A DNA stretch of 7,300 bases. Origin: a candidate division WWE3 bacterium. Lineage in GTDB: Bacteria > Patescibacteriota > WWE3 > 9FT-COMBO-53-11. Below, piece by piece: positions 6,680 through 7,300 of the stretch; positions within the stretch are counted from its first letter, which is position 1, and each line of letters begins with the position of its first letter. The notes under the pieces were generated by a model. It did no database searches and had not been told where the DNA came from. It saw only the letters and a program-made list of their open reading frames with translations. The stretch spans positions 1 to 7,300 of the forward strand of contig JAUXIZ010000022.1 in assembly GCA_030620855.1 (NCBI GenBank). The letters run 5' to 3'. The position numbers and the translations under genes were made by a program.

Positions 6680-6706
6680 CATACAGTATAGGCCCCCATA
6701 GCTCAA
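6678..6706 (-). promoter_or_regulatory. Predicted promoter for tRNA-Pro and probably the sortase
   Basis: On the - strand, TTGAGC (6701-6706) and TATGAT (6678-6683) are separated by 17 bases, matching the -35 consensus at 4 of 6 and the -10 consensus at 5 of 6 positions. Transcription would start near 6671, about 14 bases before tRNA-Pro. The -35 hexamer lies inside the D arm of the divergent tRNA-Arg gene. A second -10-like TATACT (6685-6690) is also present. Confidence 0.5.
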
Positions 6707-6766
6707 TGGACAGAGCACAGGTTTCCTAAACCTGCGATGTAGGTTCGATTCCTACTGGGGGTACCA
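6692..6766 (+). tRNA. tRNA-Arg(CCT): tRNA-Arg, anticodon CCT, CCA encoded
   Basis: A complete cloverleaf. The acceptor GCCCCCA pairs with TGGGGGT (G1 with T72 is a wobble), with A73. The D stem is GCTC/GAGC with loop AATGGACA. The anticodon stem CAGGT/ACCTG holds loop TTCCTAA with anticodon CCT at 6725-6727. The variable region is a short CGAT. The T stem is GTAGG/CCTAC with loop TTCGATT. CCA is encoded at 6764-6766. It reads the arginine codon AGG and would be a substrate of the argS product encoded in this window. Confidence 0.97.
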
Positions 6767-6823
6767 TTCGATTTTTACTCTGCACTTGATTCCCGTAAGA
6801 ACTTTCTGTTAAAAAGAACCTAA

Positions 6824-6863
6824 GCAAACTTGTGCAAAGTTACACAGTAACAGGATAGTTTGC
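6824..6863 (+). promoter_or_regulatory. Operator-like cluster of GCAAA half-sites upstream of the double-MerR gene
   Basis: In the 108-base gap between tRNA-Arg and the regulator gene, GCAAACTT (6824) and GCAAAGTT (6834) form a direct repeat exactly 10 bases apart. AGTTTGC (6857-6863) is the perfect inverse of GCAAACT. Nested inside is the dyad GTTAC-ACA-GTAAC (6839-6851), and AACTT-GTGCA-AAGTT (6827-6841) is another. A weak promoter, TTGTGC (6830-6835) with GATAGT (6854-6859), would have an 18-base spacer containing the GTTAC dyad, which resembles MerR-type operators. Use as an operator is inferred; the repeats are directly visible. The rest of the gap holds only a T run after the tRNA. Confidence 0.4.
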
Positions 6864-6865
6864 AG

Positions 6866-6898
6866 ACCTGCCAAATGAGTGACAACCTACCTGCCAAA
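6866..6898 (+). repeat. 10-base direct repeat spanning the start of the double-MerR gene
   Basis: ACCTGCCAAA occurs at 6866-6875, ending on the A of the ATG, and again at 6889-6898 in the first codons, 23 bases apart. The first copy also forms an imperfect dyad with the preceding TTTGCAG. It could be a binding site around the start codon or a chance repeat. Confidence 0.45.
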
Positions 6899-7300
6899 AA
6901 AACCTTATCCATTTCGGATGCTGCCGATTATTTAGGCGTTTCCGCCGAAACTCTTCGCCGTTGGGATAGAAAAGGAAAATTTAAGGCTTTTAGGACCAAA
7001 GGAGGCCAGCGCCGTTATTCGTTCCGTGACCTTGAGGCGTACAGGCTCGGTCGGGTAAAGCCGACTAAACTCACTATCTCCCAGGCTGCTCAGCAGATTG
7101 GGGTACACCCGGAGACACTCCGCCGTTGGGAGCGGGAGGGGAAAGTTGAGTCGGAGCGGACTCAAGGCGGTCAAAGACGCTTTACACCCGAACATATCGA
7201 AGATATCGTTTCTGAGGTTCCTACGCCCCCAATGTCGGCAAAGGACGCTTTGCCACCTATTCCTGCAGAGGACAAAAGAGTTGTTGTTGCAGAAACCCCA
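6875..7300 (+). CDS. Protein with two tandem MerR-type helix-turn-helix domains (3' end outside window)
   Basis: The frame is open from ATG 6875 to the window edge, giving 142 residues with the C-terminus missing. Two copies of a MerR-like winged helix-turn-helix module lie exactly 55 residues apart. Domain 1 at 11-56 contains LSISDAADYLGVSAETLRRW and GGQRRYSFRDLEAY. Domain 2 at 66-111 contains LTISQAAQQIGVHPETLRRW and GGQRRFTPEHIEDI. The TLRRW recognition helix and the GGQRR wing are conserved in both, so both should bind DNA. Residues 112-142 are a proline- and acid-rich tail with no MerR coiled coil or effector domain so far. Classical MerR proteins have one such domain per chain and dimerise; this one may act as a built-in pair. 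The start has no Shine-Dalgarno site but fits the domain start. It may be a transcription regulator acting on its own promoter; the target and signal are unknown. Confidence 0.88.
   Translation, partial: MSDNLPAKKTLSISDAADYLGVSAETLRRWDRKGKFKAFRTKGGQRRYSFRDLEAYRLGRVKPTKLTISQAAQQIGVHPETLRRWEREGKVESERTQGGQRRFTPEHIEDIVSEVPTPPMSAKDALPPIPAEDKRVVVAETP

Noticed and set aside
6582..6766. tRNA pair as an attachment site of an integrated element
   Set aside because: No integrase gene or duplicated tRNA 3' end is visible in the window.
6772..6776. T run after tRNA-Arg as a terminator
   Set aside because: Five Ts without a separate preceding hairpin; read-through into the regulator gene is also possible, so no terminator is called.
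6786..6814. TTGATT-17-TTAAAA as a promoter for the double-MerR gene
   Set aside because: Spacing is correct but the -10 matches only three of six positions; it is no better than other candidates in the same AT-rich gap.
6932..7195. Open frame on the - strand opposite the double-MerR gene
   Set aside because: It is a shadow of the + strand gene, whose tandem HTH domains are clear; the - strand translation shows no recognisable domain.

Overview
The window is gene-dense and encodes a compact housekeeping and DNA-uptake block followed by a small cell-surface/tRNA/regulator region. It most resembles a Candidate Phyla Radiation (Patescibacteria) genome, perhaps of the Microgenomates type. The clues are very tight gene packing, mostly absent Shine-Dalgarno sites, a minimal ComEC cut into separate proteins, a nucleoside diphosphate kinase with extra inserts, an N-anchored sortase with a TLQTCDPPG active site, and a protein with two tandem MerR-type helix-turn-helix modules. 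The placement is inferred from protein style and gene arrangement; no phylogeny was possible.

Positions 1-5877 carry six genes on the + strand, with gaps of at most about 30 bases or with overlaps. They are leuS (5' end outside the window), a ComEA-like DNA receptor, the membrane channel part of ComEC, the metallo-beta-lactamase part of ComEC as its own gene, argS, and ndk. They look like one long transcription unit in which a three-gene DNA-import cassette sits between two aminoacyl-tRNA synthetase genes. ComEA would bind incoming double-stranded DNA outside the membrane. The ComEC membrane protein would form the channel. The metallo-beta-lactamase protein, anchored by one N-terminal helix, would supply the nuclease-like domain that is normally fused to the channel.

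Positions 5886-6657 run on the - strand: a tRNA-Pro(CGG) gene followed after only 9 bases by a sortase gene, which converges on ndk. Positions 6692-7300 run on the + strand: tRNA-Arg(CCT), then a 108-base intergenic stretch rich in repeated GCAAA half-sites, then the start of the double-MerR-domain gene, which runs off the window end. The two tRNA genes are divergent and share a 34-base spacer in which their predicted -10 elements overlap.

The most notable points are the split and shortened ComEC with a strong ribosome binding site inside the upstream gene, the tandem MerR domains next to an array of direct and inverted half-sites, a 14-base tandem repeat carried in frame inside argS, and the tRNA-Pro/sortase dicistron. 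No CRISPR array, insertion sequence or clear rho-independent terminator was seen.
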